Source of the DNA: Cyanobium sp. NIES-981 | GTDB taxonomy: Bacteria > Cyanobacteriota > Cyanobacteriia > PCC-6307 > Cyanobiaceae | Direction: 5' to 3' | Length of the DNA stretch: 64,000 bases | Assembly (NCBI GenBank): GCA_945896675.1 | Contig: CAMDEM010000009.1 | Coordinates: 1-64,000 of the forward strand | Shown: positions 10,782 through 21,222 of the stretch, in pieces | Layout of the letters: each line of letters begins with the position of its first letter | Numbering within the stretch: the stretch's first letter is position 1 | The notes under the pieces: generated by a model | The model's input: the letters and a program-made list of their open reading frames with translations, nothing else | What the model was told of the DNA's origin: nothing | Database searches by the model: none | Program-made: the position numbers and the translations under genes

Positions 10782-11076
10782 GCGTTTGGATCAAATCGAT
10801 AGCCAGCAGGTCCTACGGGCCGCTCGCCAGGTGCTGTTTCACTACCAGCAGCAGTGCCCCATGGGACGTGATCCCTTTGGCGTCGTGCTTCAGGGCGGGG
10901 CCCAGGCCCCGCCGGGGCACCAGGGCCGGGTGGTGTTTGACACCCCAATCCTGTTGCCAGACGAGCAATTCATTGCGATGGAGTGGATTCTTGGGCGCTC
11001 CAAGCGAGGTCAAGGCCCTCGCCTGCGGATGCCGAAGCAACCAACGCCGCGACCCTGGGGAGAGCTGCAGTCGTAA
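10780..11076 (+). CDS. Conserved hypothetical cyanobacterial protein
   Basis: ORF continues to 11076; the hairpin at 10751-10781 suggests the 10702 start is wrong and TTG near 10780 is more plausible. Confidence 0.5.
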   Translation: MRLDQIDSQQVLRAARQVLFHYQQQCPMGRDPFGVVLQGGAQAPPGHQGRVVFDTPILLPDEQFIAMEWILGRSKRGQGPRLRMPKQPTPRPWGELQS

Positions 11077-11906
11077 TGGAGCCCAACCAGACCATGGATT
11101 TACCCATCGTTGCCGCCTTTTTGGGAGCCTGCGTCGGCAGCTTCCTCAATGTGGTGGCCTGGCGTCTGCCGCGACAGGAATCGGTGGTCCTGCCGCCAAG
11201 CCACTGTCCGCGTTGCGGGACCCAGCTGCAGTGGTTTGAAAACGTACCCGTGGTCGGCTGGATCGGGCTGCGGGGGCATTGCCGCCATTGCGGGGCACCG
11301 ATTTCACCGCGCTATCCCTTGGTGGAATTGCTGAGCGCCGGGTTATGGGTTGCCGTCACCATGGCCAGCCCCACGGCCATGGGTCCAGGTGCTGCTCCCC
11401 TCCCCCTGATCGTGGCTGGTTGGGTCCTGGTGAGTTGGCTCCTGCCCCTGGTACTGATCGACCTCGACAACCTCTGGTTGCCGGAACCGCTCTGCCGATT
11501 CGGACTCGTCTTGGGCCTGCTGTTCACCGCAGGCCTCGGCTGGATGCAGGGGCCCGGAGTTGCCCGGGAGCTGCTTGGTCAACACCTACTAGCCGCCGGC
11601 CTCGGCCTGGTGGGCTTTGAGGCGGTGAGCGCCATAGCCCAAAAAGTGATGGGTCGCCCTGCCCTGGGGCTTGGCGACGCCAAGCTGGCGGCCCTGCTCG
11701 GAGCCTGGCTGGGCCTCACCGGCCTAGGGGTCGCAGTCGCGCTGGCCGTGTTTGCCGGAGCCATCATCGGCGTTTTGGGTCGGCTCAGCGGCAGGCTTGG
11801 GCGCAACCAACCCCTGCCCTTTGGACCCTTTCTGGCCTCAGGGGGCCTGGCGGTGTGGCTGGGCGGGCCAGCCCTATGGATCCAAATCTTCGGGATGGTG
11901 AGCTGA
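11076..11906 (+). CDS. pilD: Prepilin peptidase (A24 family)
   Basis: FLGACVGSFLNVVAWRLP, paired CPRCG / CRHCG motifs, GLGDAKLAALLGAWLG. Confidence 0.92.
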   Translation: MEPNQTMDLPIVAAFLGACVGSFLNVVAWRLPRQESVVLPPSHCPRCGTQLQWFENVPVVGWIGLRGHCRHCGAPISPRYPLVELLSAGLWVAVTMASPTAMGPGAAPLPLIVAGWVLVSWLLPLVLIDLDNLWLPEPLCRFGLVLGLLFTAGLGWMQGPGVARELLGQHLLAAGLGLVGFEAVSAIAQKVMGRPALGLGDAKLAALLGAWLGLTGLGVAVALAVFAGAIIGVLGRLSGRLGRNQPLPFGPFLASGGLAVWLGGPALWIQIFGMVS

Positions 11907-11947
11907 GCTGCCTTAAATAGGGTCAAGCAAACAGGCACCTTCCTTCG

Positions 11948-12823
11948 ATGTCGCTCTTCGACTGGTTCGCCGATCGCCAGAAAAATGCGCCGGTGGTGCG
12001 GGCCACCCAGGAGCCAGAGGAGGGTGATGGGCTCTGGAGCAAATGCCCTGACTGCGCTCTGGTGGTCTATCGCAAGGATCTGGTGACCAATGCCAGCGTT
12101 TGCAAAGGCTGTGGCTACCACCACCGCATTGATAGCGACGAGCGCATCCGACTGATTGCCGATGCCGGCAGCTTTGAAGAGCTCGATGCCGACCTCGCCC
12201 CCATGGACCCCCTGGGCTTCAAGGACCGGCGCAGCTATGCCGATCGGATCCGCGACAGCCAGGAGAGCACGGGGCTGCGGGATGCGGTGATTACTGGCTT
12301 CTGCCGCACCAATGGGTTGCCCCTCGCCCTAGGGGTCATGGATTTCCGCTTCATGGGCGGCTCCATGGGTTCGGTGGTGGGCGAGAAGCTGACCCGGATG
12401 ATCGAGGCAGCAACCGCGCGCCGCTATCCCGTGCTGATTGTGTGCGCTTCAGGAGGAGCGCGCATGCAGGAGGGGATGCTCAGCTTGATGCAGATGGCCA
12501 AGATCTCAGGGGCCCTCCATCGCCACCGAGAGGAGCGATTGCTGTATCTCCCCTTGCTCACCTACCCCACGACGGGGGGTGTCACCGCCAGCTTCGCGAT
12601 GTTGGGCGATCTCATTCTGGCTGAACCCAAGGCTTTGATTGGTTTCGCTGGTCGCCGGGTGATCGAACAAACCCTGCGCGAAAAGCTTCCCGAAGGCTTC
12701 CAAACCGCTGAATACCTGCGCGACCACGGCTTCGTGGACACCATCGTGTCGCGGACTGAATTCAAAGGCACCTTGAGTGCCCTGTTGAAGATGCACGGCT
12801 GCCAGCAAGCGGTGGCTGCCTGA
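11948..12823 (+). CDS. accD: Acetyl-CoA carboxylase carboxyltransferase subunit beta
   Basis: CPDC...[10 protein letters not shown] zinc ribbon; [20 protein letters not shown]. Confidence 0.95.
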   Translation: MSLFDWFADRQKNAPVVRATQEPEEGDGLWSKCPDCALVVYRKDLVTNASVCKGCGYHHRIDSDERIRLIADAGSFEELDADLAPMDPLGFKDRRSYADRIRDSQESTGLRDAVITGFCRTNGLPLALGVMDFRFMGGSMGSVVGEKLTRMIEAATARRYPVLIVCASGGARMQEGMLSLMQMAKISGALHRHREERLLYLPLLTYPTTGGVTASFAMLGDLILAEPKALIGFAGRRVIEQTLREKLPEGFQTAEYLRDHGFVDTIVSRTEFKGTLSALLKMHGCQQAVAA

Positions 12824-13308
12824 TGGCTCACCACTGGATCGCCGGGCTCAAGACCATGGCAAAGGCCCTTGCAACCCGCCTCGCTTTTCCCCTCGCTGGC
12901 CTTCTGGCCGGGTTGGTTGTTTGGCTTGGTTGTCTGCCATCGGTGGCCCTAGCCGGCCCCGTGAATTGGCAGGAGGTTCCATCGACCGCAGAAGGCCGGC
13001 AGTGGTGGGATTCCGGCAGCCTCCGGGCTACCAAAACGGGCAATCTCTCGGTGTTGAGCCGCTTTCAACCTCCCAATCCAGGGGCCCCAGACAGCGGAAC
13101 CACCGGGGAAACCGAGTCAAGACCGAAGCGGATGGCGGATCTGTATGTCATGGACATTGACTGCGACCAACAGCTGTTTCGGGACACATCGATTAATGGC
13201 ATCCCCCAGTTCAAAGCCGAATGGCTGCCCGCCGCCGGCGACAACCTGATCAGCGCTGTCATCGAAGGCTCCTGCACAGCAGCTAGGGAGCGGGGTGTGG
13301 TGTCATGA
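12823..13308 (+). CDS. Conserved hypothetical secreted/lumenal protein
   Basis: Signal-peptide-like N-terminus; overlaps both neighbours by 4 nt; Y/C-containing conserved core. Confidence 0.65.
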   Translation: MAHHWIAGLKTMAKALATRLAFPLAGLLAGLVVWLGCLPSVALAGPVNWQEVPSTAEGRQWWDSGSLRATKTGNLSVLSRFQPPNPGAPDSGTTGETESRPKRMADLYVMDIDCDQQLFRDTSINGIPQFKAEWLPAAGDNLISAVIEGSCTAARERGVVS

Positions 13309-14411
13309 GCGCCATCGAGCCCCCCTTGCGGGTGGCCATTGCGGGCCTTGGCTTCGGTGAAAAGGTTCACCTGCCCGCCCTCCGGGCCTCCGCCCATAGC
13401 CAACCTGTTGCCCTCTGGCACCCCCGCCAGGAGCGTCTCGAGGCCGCCTGCCGCAAAGCTGAGTTGCCTGGCAGCAGCGATTTCGCCGCACTCCTGGACG
13501 ATCCAGCGGTCGATGCCGTGGTGATCGCCACGCCACCGGCTCCACGCTTTGCCCTGGCCAGGCAAGCCCTTGAAGCCGGCAAACACGTGATGCTGGAAAA
13601 GCCGGTAGCGCTTTGCTCAGAAGATGCGGAAGAGCTCCAACGCTTGGCCCTAAGCAACAAGCTCACCGTGGCCGTGGATTTTGAATACCGGGCCGTGCCC
13701 CTGTTTCAACAACTCGAGGCCCTGATAAGAAGCGGGGTGCTTGGTGAGCGCTACTTGGTGAAACTCGACTGGCTGATGGGCAGTCGGGCCGATGGCAGTC
13801 GCCCCTGGAACTGGTATTCCCAGCGCTCAGAGGGGGGCGGCGTGCTCGGAGCCCTCGGCACCCATGCGTTTGACACCCTCCATTGGCTGGTGGGGCCCAC
13901 CCGCAGCCTGCGGGCCCAGCTCTCGACCGCCATCCAGCAGCGCCCCCTTCCCGAAGGTTCCCTCGCCGCGGGATCACTAGCGGAGGGAACCCTCGCAACC
14001 GTGGATGCTGAAGACATTGCCCTGGTTCAGCTGGAGCTTGAAAGCCCCTGCGGAGATCCGGTGCCGGCCCAGATGACGTTGGCCTCCGTGGCCCGACGGG
14101 GCCGGGGCTACTGGATTGAGCTGTATGGCAGTGGGGGCACGGTGGTGCTGGGATCCGACAACCAAGCCGACTACGTGCACGGATTCGGGCTGTGGCAATC
14201 CCAGGGGGGTGAGCCCCTGCGCCCCATCGAGCCCGATCCCCAGTGGGCCTTTGAACGCACCTGGGAAGACGGCCGGATTGCCCCGGTGGAGCGCATCCAC
14301 GGCTGGTGGAGTCAAGCCATAACCCAAGGGCGTCCGATGGTTCCAGGCCTGGGGGAAGGGATCCTGAGCCAACGCTGCTGCGACTGGGCAAGGAACGGCT
14401 TTTGTAGCTGA
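13305..14411 (+). CDS. Gfo/Idh/MocA family oxidoreductase
   Basis: [38 protein letters not shown] motifs. Confidence 0.9.
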   Translation: MSAIEPPLRVAIAGLGFGEKVHLPALRASAHSQPVALWHPRQERLEAACRKAELPGSSDFAALLDDPAVDAVVIATPPAPRFALARQALEAGKHVMLEKPVALCSEDAEELQRLALSNKLTVAVDFEYRAVPLFQQLEALIRSGVLGERYLVKLDWLMGSRADGSRPWNWYSQRSEGGGVLGALGTHAFDTLHWLVGPTRSLRAQLSTAIQQRPLPEGSLAAGSLAEGTLATVDAEDIALVQLELESPCGDPVPAQMTLASVARRGRGYWIELYGSGGTVVLGSDNQADYVHGFGLWQSQGGEPLRPIEPDPQWAFERTWEDGRIAPVERIHGWWSQAITQGRPMVPGLGEGILSQRCCDWARNGFCS

Positions 14412-14473
14412 AGAAGCCCAGGGCATCCCCTAGAGTCGGCCGCAGTTTCTACCCCCGCCCGAGAGGTTTTTCC

Positions 14474-15547
14474 ATGGCGCTAGTCCCCCTTCGGCTTCTG
14501 CTCGACCATGCCGCTGAAAACGGCTATGGCATCCCCGCCTTCAACGTCAACAACCTCGAGCAGGTCCAGTCGATCATGGAGGCTGCCCATGAAACCGACA
14601 GCCCCGTCATCCTCCAGGCCTCCCGGGGTGCCCGCCAGTACGCCGGTGAGAATTTCCTGCGCCACCTGATCCTGGCTGCCGTTGAGACCTATCCCGACAT
14701 CCCGGTGGTCATGCACCAGGACCACGGCAATAGCCCCGCCACCTGCTTTGGTGCAGCCGCCAACGGCTTCACCTCGGTGATGATGGATGGCTCGCTGATG
14801 GCTGATGCCAAGTCGCCTGCCAGCTACGAGTACAACGTGGCTGTCACCAAGGAAGTGGTGGATGTGGCCCACGCCATTGGCGTGAGTGTGGAGGGCGAAC
14901 TGGGTTGCCTGGGATCCCTGGAAACCGGCATGGGTGAAGCCGAGGACGGCCACGGCTTCGAAGGCAAGCTTGACCACAGCCAACTGCTCACCGACCCCGC
15001 TGAAGCGGCCGATTTCGTTGCCAAAACGAAGGTCGATGCCTTGGCGATCGCCATCGGCACCAGCCACGGCGCCTACAAGTTCACCCGCAAGCCCACCGGC
15101 GAAGTGCTGGCCATCAGCCGAATCGCTGAAATCCACAAAGCCATCCCCAACACCCACCTGGTGATGCACGGCTCCAGCTCCGTTCCCCAGGAATGGCTGG
15201 ACATGATCAATAAGTACGGCGGTGCCATCCCCGAGACCTACGGCGTCCCCGTCGAGGAAATCCAGGAAGGCATCCGCAATGGCGTGCGCAAGGTGAACAT
15301 CGACACCGATAACCGCCTGGCCTTCACCGCCGCCGTCCGCGAAGCCTCCTTCAAGGATCCCGCCAACTTCGATCCCCGCCACTTCAACAAGCCTGCCCGT
15401 CAGTACATGAAGCAGGTGTGCCTGGATCGTTACCAGCAGTTCTGGGCTGCCGGTAATGCCAGCAAGATCAAGCAACGGGACATCAACTTCTACGCCGGTC
15501 TCTACGCCAAGGGCAGCCTCGATCCCAAAACAGCAGTTGCGGCCTGA
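14474..15547 (+). CDS. fba: Class II fructose-bisphosphate aldolase (Calvin cycle subtype)
   Basis: [32 protein letters not shown] motifs. Confidence 0.96.
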   Translation: MALVPLRLLLDHAAENGYGIPAFNVNNLEQVQSIMEAAHETDSPVILQASRGARQYAGENFLRHLILAAVETYPDIPVVMHQDHGNSPATCFGAAANGFTSVMMDGSLMADAKSPASYEYNVAVTKEVVDVAHAIGVSVEGELGCLGSLETGMGEAEDGHGFEGKLDHSQLLTDPAEAADFVAKTKVDALAIAIGTSHGAYKFTRKPTGEVLAISRIAEIHKAIPNTHLVMHGSSSVPQEWLDMINKYGGAIPETYGVPVEEIQEGIRNGVRKVNIDTDNRLAFTAAVREASFKDPANFDPRHFNKPARQYMKQVCLDRYQQFWAAGNASKIKQRDINFYAGLYAKGSLDPKTAVAA

Positions 15548-15591
15548 TTAACACGTGATCGCCTGATGAGCAGGTTTTTGCTCAACCCTCT

Positions 15592-15618
15592 GGGGGCTCA
15601 CAAGAGCCCCCTTTTTTT
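15592..15618 (+). terminator. Rho-independent terminator after fba
   Basis: 8-bp stem GGGGGCTC / GAGCCCCC with ACAA loop followed by T7. Confidence 0.88.
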
Positions 15619-15677
15619 GTCCTTCTGATCAGTGCATCGGAAGAACTGAACCCATTCCTCAGGATCATGCACCAGGT

Positions 15678-18482
15678 TCAACGCACCAGCTTGGCCAAGG
15701 CATCCTTCAAATTGCGCTCCATCACAAACGTGACTCCATCGGTTACAACCACCCGCACCAAGGTTGGCAGGTCGTTGTTCTTGCTCTGCAAGTAGATCGG
15801 TTCCACATAAAGGATCCCCTTGCCCACGGGAAGCACGAGCAGGTTGCCGTGAATCAGGCGGGACCCCACCCGGTTCCAGAGGCCAAATTGATAGCTAATA
15901 GCTGGATCCTGCTCAATCAGGGCAGACACTTGCTGGGGACCCAGCAACAGCCGTTGCTGGGGGAATCGGGCCAATTGCAATTGTCCGTAGTGGGGTAAAT
16001 CGTTGCGAGCCGCCATCCAACCCACCATGTTGGCCCGTCCGAGGGGCGTGAAAGGTAGCAGCAAGACATACTCTGGCTTTTGCTGGCCAGGGAGCTGAAC
16101 GGTGACGTGATAGGGCCGAACCGGGGTATTGCTTGAGCCATAGATTTCCATGGGAATCGACCAAACGTCATCGCCGTTGTAGAACGTGCGCACGTTGGTG
16201 ACGTGATAGCGCCGTAGGCGTTCTGCCTGGATATTGAACTGGCTCAAAGGCACTTGAATGTGGGCGAGCAGCGCCTTAGGCATCGCTGTCAAAGGCTGAA
16301 ACAAATCGGGAAAAGCCCGGCGCCAAGTCCTGAGGATGGGGTCGCTGGGATCACTGACATAGAGCCAGACCCGGCCGTTGTAGGCATCCACCACAGCCTT
16401 CACGGGGTTGCGGAAATAGCGGATACCCTGGGGATTGGGATCGGAGTAGGGATAGCTGCGGCTGGTCGTAAATCCATCCAACATCCAATACTGGTGCTGG
16501 TCTGGAACAAAGCCTGGCTGGTCAACTCGCGCTGTCACGAGAAAAGGCTGACTTTCAAACCTCAAAAATGGCAGCAGGGCCGCCAATCGACGATTGACCT
16601 GGCGGCGTAGCAGTAACCGCGAAGCGGAGCTCAACGAACCGTTGCTCAAAAGCCTTGGCTCGAATAAATACGTGGCCGCCAACAGCCTTTGCAGCGGGCT
16701 GTTAATCGGAACACCAGCCTCTCCGTCGTAGCGCGAATACACATTCAGATCACCGTCGGGATAGTCAAACTCCCGAACCTGGGACGGGGCGATGGCGTAG
16801 GGAGCCTTAGACGATGAGAAATAAAGCCTGGGCCGGCCCACCGGCAGGATGTTGCGGGCCTGTTCGTTGCTGATGCCGAGCTGGGGAATGCCTTGCACTT
16901 GGCCGCCCCTGCCGAGATCCTTGACGAAATACACCGGAAGGCCATCGGCTCCCGCAGCATTAACAGCAGAGACCGTGAACCCATAGCCGTGGGTGAAGAC
17001 CAGGTGACGGTTCAACCAGGTTCTGGCCGGCTTTGGTAAGGCCGAGGCATCCAGCTCGCGGGCAGAAATTAAGACCTGCTGGGATCCATGCAGCTTGTTG
17101 TTGGCCAACAGGGGATAGCGATCGACTGCAGCCGATGCGAAGCTGTAATAAAGGCGCAGTTGCTGCAACTGCCGGTTGGTGGCCAGCAGCGGCTGGCTAT
17201 CCCAAAGGCGGATATTCGCAATCGTGCCTCGGGATTGCTTGAGGTCGGCTGCGGTGATTTTTTGGCGCGGCTCAAGAACCTTGCTCTCCATGGCGTCCAG
17301 GCCAAAGGCCTGGCGGGTGGCGGCGATGCTGCGCTTGATGTAAGGGGCTTCCATCTGTAACTCCCTCGGTTGCACCACCAACCGTTGAATCAGGGGCGCG
17401 ACAAGCCATTCCGAAACGGGCAACAAGGCCGCTGCAGAAGCAAGGGGCAACAAAATGCCGCGCCGCAGCCAGTCCTTGGGCAGGGGTACGAGCAGGCCGA
17501 CGCAGCTTGCTACCAACAACAGGGCCAGAAGTATTCGCAGCGGCAAGCGCACATGCAGATCAACAAAGCCAGCTCCGCTGGCCACACCGCTGCCTTGAAC
17601 CATCAAGGCAAATGGGGATAGGGCTGTTGCAAAGGCTGCCGCCAGGGCGATCACGGCCAACTGGGGCTGGAGCACTCTTTGCTGGATGCGGCTCAAGCCC
17701 CCAAAGGCCAGGTCAGAAAGGGTGGAACCCTCCGTAAAGGTGAGCCAGAGGCAGCCGGCAAAGCCCACGATGGCCTGGGCGAGTACGACGCTGATCAGCA
17801 AGCGCAGGGCTGGCAGCTGCAACACCGTGAAGCTGAGATCCAAGCCCGTGAGGGGATCGGATTGGCCGAAGGGCACGGCCAATAGAGCTGGCAACCACAG
17901 GCTCCAGCCCCGAGCCAAGGCCGTGGCCGAGCCCGCCAGGGCCGCTGCCAAGGCAATCCGCAAGGTGGTGAGGGGCCAGCGCAGCAGGGGGAAAAGCAGA
18001 CCAATCGCCAACCCCACCAACAGCAGGGGCTGCAGGTCAGCGAACACGGGTATTCCCGTCGTGACATGGCCACTAAATGGTGCGGCGATCAAATCGCGGG
18101 CCTGCACCATCAGATAGGTGAGAGCGGCCACCAGTAGCAACAGCAAGAGGCCCAACAGGCCAACCAGGGTCCAGCTGGAGCAGCCCAGAAGCGGCGATAG
18201 GGGCAGTTGTTTGCGGGTTGCCTCTAACCGCAGGCGCCAGCAGCGTTGCAGTTGCTGCAATTGCAACGGCACGCCCAGGCCCATGACCACCAGGAAGGCC
18301 ACGAGTTGGAGCAACCAACGGCGCAGGACTATCCCCTGGACGCCAAATTCACCAAACCATTGCCACTCAATGCTCAGCCTGGCCACCAGGACCAACAGCC
18401 CCACGACACCAATGGCGATGGGCACCAGCACCCATCCACCCCATTTCCAGCGCTGCGACCGGGGAAGCAAGGAGATCGCCAT
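15678..18482 (-). CDS. UPF0182 family large membrane protein
   Basis: Seven or so N-terminal TM segments and long soluble domain typical of UPF0182 (FTHGYGFTVSAVN, IDRYPLLANN-like region). Confidence 0.85.
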   Translation of the reverse strand: MAISLLPRSQRWKWGGWVLVPIAIGVVGLLVLVARLSIEWQWFGEFGVQGIVLRRWLLQLVAFLVVMGLGVPLQLQQLQRCWRLRLEATRKQLPLSPLLGCSSWTLVGLLGLLLLLLVAALTYLMVQARDLIAAPFSGHVTTGIPVFADLQPLLLVGLAIGLLFPLLRWPLTTLRIALAAALAGSATALARGWSLWLPALLAVPFGQSDPLTGLDLSFTVLQLPALRLLISVVLAQAIVGFAGCLWLTFTEGSTLSDLAFGGLSRIQQRVLQPQLAVIALAAAFATALSPFALMVQGSGVASGAGFVDLHVRLPLRILLALLLVASCVGLLVPLPKDWLRRGILLPLASAAALLPVSEWLVAPLIQRLVVQPRELQMEAPYIKRSIAATRQAFGLDAMESKVLEPRQKITAADLKQSRGTIANIRLWDSQPLLATNRQLQQLRLYYSFASAAVDRYPLLANNKLHGSQQVLISARELDASALPKPARTWLNRHLVFTHGYGFTVSAVNAAGADGLPVYFVKDLGRGGQVQGIPQLGISNEQARNILPVGRPRLYFSSSKAPYAIAPSQVREFDYPDGDLNVYSRYDGEAGVPINSPLQRLLAATYLFEPRLLSNGSLSSASRLLLRRQVNRRLAALLPFLRFESQPFLVTARVDQPGFVPDQHQYWMLDGFTTSRSYPYSDPNPQGIRYFRNPVKAVVDAYNGRVWLYVSDPSDPILRTWRRAFPDLFQPLTAMPKALLAHIQVPLSQFNIQAERLRRYHVTNVRTFYNGDDVWSIPMEIYGSSNTPVRPYHVTVQLPGQQKPEYVLLLPFTPLGRANMVGWMAARNDLPHYGQLQLARFPQQRLLLGPQQVSALIEQDPAISYQFGLWNRVGSRLIHGNLLVLPVGKGILYVEPIYLQSKNNDLPTLVRVVVTDGVTFVMERNLKDALAKLVR

Positions 18483-18629
18483 GGCTGCTTACTAAAAACG
18501 AGGCTAAGCAGCGCCAGCCCAGGCGCAAGCCCAACGGCAGGGATTCCAGGCTCCGAAAATCCCGACCCACAGGATCGGCTTAAATCTGGCCACCAGAATC
18601 ACGCTGGTAATCTCAGGGCATCGCCTGGT

Positions 18630-19892
18630 GTGATCGTGACAGCCACCCTTTCTCGCTCCACCTTTACGGGTCTGCGCTGCAAAGAATGCGGCCACCCCTA
18701 TGAGGCCAGTGCCCGCCACGTCTGTGAGGACGTCTGCTTTGGCCCCCTCGAAGTTGTCTACGACTACGAGGCCATCAAAAACAGGGTGAGCCGCGCCACC
18801 ATCGAGGCGGGGCCGGCCTCGATTTGGCGTTATCGCGACTTCCTGCCCATTGAAGGCGATCCGATCGATGTGGGCACGGGCTTCACCCCCTTGCTGAAGG
18901 CAGGCAACCTGGCCAAGCGCCTTGGCCTTAAAAGCCTGTACATCAAGAATGACGGCGTCAACATGCCGACGCTCTCCTTCAAAGACCGGGTTGTCTCGGT
19001 GGCGCTCACCCGGGCCCGCGAGCTGGGATTCACCACGGTGAGTTGTGCCTCAACCGGCAATCTGGCCAATTCCACCGCCGCCATTGCAGCCCACGCCGGA
19101 CTCGACTGCTGCGTCTTCATCCCCAGCGACCTGGAGCTCGGCAAGGTCCTTGGCACCTTGGTCTATAACCCCACCTTGATGGCGGTGCATGGCAACTACG
19201 ACCAGGTCAACCGCCTCTGCTCGGAGGTGGCCAACACCTTTGGTTGGGGCTTCGTCAACATCAACCTGCGCCCCTATTACTCCGAGGGTTCCAAAACCTT
19301 GGGTTATGAGGTGATTGAACAGTTGGGCTGGCAGCTGCCCGACCACATCGTGGCTCCCCTCGCCTCGGGCTCCCTGTTCACCAAGATCCGCAAGGGCTTT
19401 GATGAATTCATCAAGGTGGGGCTCGTGGATGAAAAGGCCGTTCGCTTTAGTGGGGCCCAAGCTGAAGGCTGCTCACCGATCGCCCAAGCCTTCGCCGAGG
19501 GGAGGGATTTCATTACTCCCGTGAAGCCCAACACCATTGCCAAGTCGATTGCCATTGGCAACCCGGCTGATGGTCCCTATGCCATCGACATTGCCAACAA
19601 AACCAAGGGCACCATCGCTGCCGTTACCGACACCGAGATCATCGAGGGCATCAAGCTCTTGGCTGAAACGGAAGGGGTGTTTACCGAGACGGCCGGTGGC
19701 ACCACCATCGCCGTGCTCAAAAAACTGGTGGAAGCAGGCAAAATCAATCCCGACGAAACCACCGTGGCCTACATCACCGGCAACGGTCTCAAGACCACCG
19801 AAGCGATTGCCTCCTCCATCGGTGAGCCCTATCTGATCGAAGCCACCCTGGATAGCTTCAAATCCGCCTGGCAGCGTTCCCAAGCCGGCTAA
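18630..19892 (+). CDS. thrC: Threonine synthase
   Basis: Cys zinc-ribbon-like N-terminus ([20 protein letters not shown]), SFKDR PLP lysine motif, [12 protein letters not shown] start at 18630 or 18636. Confidence 0.93.
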   Translation: MIVTATLSRSTFTGLRCKECGHPYEASARHVCEDVCFGPLEVVYDYEAIKNRVSRATIEAGPASIWRYRDFLPIEGDPIDVGTGFTPLLKAGNLAKRLGLKSLYIKNDGVNMPTLSFKDRVVSVALTRARELGFTTVSCASTGNLANSTAAIAAHAGLDCCVFIPSDLELGKVLGTLVYNPTLMAVHGNYDQVNRLCSEVANTFGWGFVNINLRPYYSEGSKTLGYEVIEQLGWQLPDHIVAPLASGSLFTKIRKGFDEFIKVGLVDEKAVRFSGAQAEGCSPIAQAFAEGRDFITPVKPNTIAKSIAIGNPADGPYAIDIANKTKGTIAAVTDTEIIEGIKLLAETEGVFTETAGGTTIAVLKKLVEAGKINPDETTVAYITGNGLKTTEAIASSIGEPYLIEATLDSFKSAWQRSQAG

Positions 19893-19933
19893 ACCCTCTT
19901 CGTTTCCCGTTTCTTCCTCCCACTACTACACCC

Positions 19934-20209
19934 ATGGCTGTCCAGGTTCTGATCCCGACCCCCCTGCAAAAGTTCACCAACGACGAGGCCACCGCTGAAC
20001 TAACCGCCAGCAGCGTTGACGGGCTCCTTGATGCCCTTGAAGGTCGTTATCCCGGGATCAAAGGTCGCCTGTGTGATGAAGCCGGCAAACTCCGCCGCTT
20101 TCTCAATGTCTACGTGAATAGCGAAGACATCCGCTTCCTCAACAACCAAAACACGCCCCTCAAGGACGGCGACGAGGTCTCGATTGTGCCAGCGGTTGCT
20201 GGTGGTTGA
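19934..20209 (+). CDS. MoaD/ThiS family sulfur-carrier protein
   Basis: Ubiquitin-fold small protein ending in VPAVAGG (C-terminal GG). Confidence 0.88.
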   Translation: MAVQVLIPTPLQKFTNDEATAELTASSVDGLLDALEGRYPGIKGRLCDEAGKLRRFLNVYVNSEDIRFLNNQNTPLKDGDEVSIVPAVAGG

Positions 20210-20226
20210 AACCAGCCAAACAACCT

Positions 20227-21222
20227 ATGAGTCAGGCCATTAGCCCAAATAGCGACAGCGGGATCAAAAGTGGCACCGTTGACCAAATCAATCCCATTGG
20301 GAATTGGCAAACCAAGGGCCAACTCTTTGATTACCGAAAAGCTGCAAACCCGGTGCGCCCTGGTCTGACCGAGCCGATTGGTTACTACCAATGGGATCCA
20401 GCCATCCACTCCACCGGACCCACGGCCATCCTCCCCCTGGATCGCAGTGATCATCTGGGCTGCGCCGCTCCCGCCACCAGCCCAGCGCTAGCAGCCCATT
20501 TCCTCCGCATCCTTCCAGGCGAGGAACTAAAGGCAGCTGCTGTTGCCACCAGCTCCCTGTTTTACGTGCTGCGGGGTCAAGGGCAGCTGCAGTACGGCTC
20601 CAACCAGCTGGAGTGGGGCCAGGGGGACCTGTTTGTCCTGCCGGCCGGGGACACGCCGATCCTCCATGCCAACCAAGAAAGCATCCTGTATTGGGTCCAC
20701 GATGGCCCCCTGCTTACCTACCTCGGCGTCCAACCCAACCGGGCGCGCTTTGAGCCCACCCACTATCCAGCCCAAGTCCTGCAATCGGAATTGGAGGCCC
20801 TCCTGGCCGACCCCAGCAGCGCCAAAAGCAATCGGCTGAGCCTGCTGATGGCCAACAGCGACCTGCCGTCGACCCGCACGGTGACCCACACCCTCTGGGC
20901 CATGCTCGGAGTTGTGCCGGCAGGGGCTGTTCAGCCACCGCATCGCCACCAATCAATAGCCCTAGATCTCATTATCGATTGCGATCCCGGCTGTTACAGC
21001 CTGGTGGGCAGCGAGCTCGAAGACGATGGGACGATTCGCAATCCCTTCCGGGTGGATTGGCAAAGCGGGGGAGCCTTTATTACCCCGCCAGGCCATTGGC
21101 ATGCCCATATCAACGAGAGCGGCCGGATCGCCAGGCTCCTGCCGATTCAAGATGCGGGGCTCCATACCTACCTACGCAGCCTGGACATTCGCTTTGCCGG
21201 AGGCCTCGTAGCTGGCGACTAA
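20227..21222 (+). CDS. Cupin-domain protein
   Basis: Cupin-like motifs (VLRGQGQLQYGSNQLEWGQGDLFVLPAGDTPILHAN; PPHRHQSIALDLIID; PPGHWHAHIN); start ATG 20227 preferred. Confidence 0.75.
   Translation: MSQAISPNSDSGIKSGTVDQINPIGNWQTKGQLFDYRKAANPVRPGLTEPIGYYQWDPAIHSTGPTAILPLDRSDHLGCAAPATSPALAAHFLRILPGEELKAAAVATSSLFYVLRGQGQLQYGSNQLEWGQGDLFVLPAGDTPILHANQESILYWVHDGPLLTYLGVQPNRARFEPTHYPAQVLQSELEALLADPSSAKSNRLSLLMANSDLPSTRTVTHTLWAMLGVVPAGAVQPPHRHQSIALDLIIDCDPGCYSLVGSELEDDGTIRNPFRVDWQSGGAFITPPGHWHAHINESGRIARLLPIQDAGLHTYLRSLDIRFAGGLVAGD

Noticed and set aside
18246-18629. N-terminal extension of the thrC ORF antisense to the UPF0182 gene
   Set aside because: Extension has low-complexity composition and runs antisense to a clear gene; GTG at 18630/18636 fits threonine synthase.
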